37,607 nucleotides of DNA from positions 1-37,607 of the forward strand of contig JAUWBN010000012.1 in assembly GCA_030601675.1 (NCBI GenBank), read 5' to 3'. Position 1 is the stretch's first letter. The number at the start of each line of letters is the position of its first letter. Below, piece by piece: positions 37,571-37,607 of this stretch. The position numbers were made by a program, and so were the translations under genes. Source of the DNA: Hadesarchaea archaeon (lineage in GTDB: Archaea; Hadarchaeota; Hadarchaeia; Hadarchaeales; Hadarchaeaceae). The notes beneath the pieces were generated by a model. That model saw only the letters and a program-made list of their open reading frames with translations, was not told the origin of the DNA and made no database searches.

Positions 37571-37607
37571 AGACAGACGCGACTCTTTCCCGCCTTCCCG
37601 CCTTCGG

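Overview
Archaeal chromosomal segment. From about 11.96 kb to the end it is ordinary, GC-rich housekeeping DNA: UbiA prenyltransferase, LarC, a CDC48-type AAA ATPase, MinD-like ATPase, RadA, an RPA-like multi-OB protein, tRNA-Ala(GGC), L37e, LSm, SepF, a ZPR1-type zinc finger protein, KH/beta-CASP nuclease, proteasome beta, G1P dehydrogenase, HypD, ADP-forming acyl-CoA synthetase subunits, a histone, and an amidohydrolase/DHOD-like cluster. The left ~10 kb is AT-rich and accessory. It reads as an essentially intact casposon at about 1034-10992. Near-identical long terminal inverted repeats (1047-1212 and 10801-10979; one substitution and one T-tract indel over the outer ~125 bp) are flanked by a direct repeat containing GTTAAATTTTAAC. 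The element encodes a CRISPR-free Cas1 (casposase), a winged-HTH partner overlapping cas1, a family-B (probably protein-primed) DNA polymerase in a translationally coupled AbrB-HTH-PolB operon, a GIY-YIG nuclease-like protein and an RHH regulator. Just inside each TIR is a TIR-domain or TIR-like (Toll/interleukin-1 receptor fold) candidate defence protein. A decayed but colinear second right-end repeat (876-1033) abuts the intact element, and a third copy of the target motif lies at 387-400, suggesting serial insertion at one site. A tyrosine recombinase gene sits just outside the right end. No CRISPR array, Cas2 or Cas4 was seen. All calls come from reading the sequence and motifs; no database search was run.
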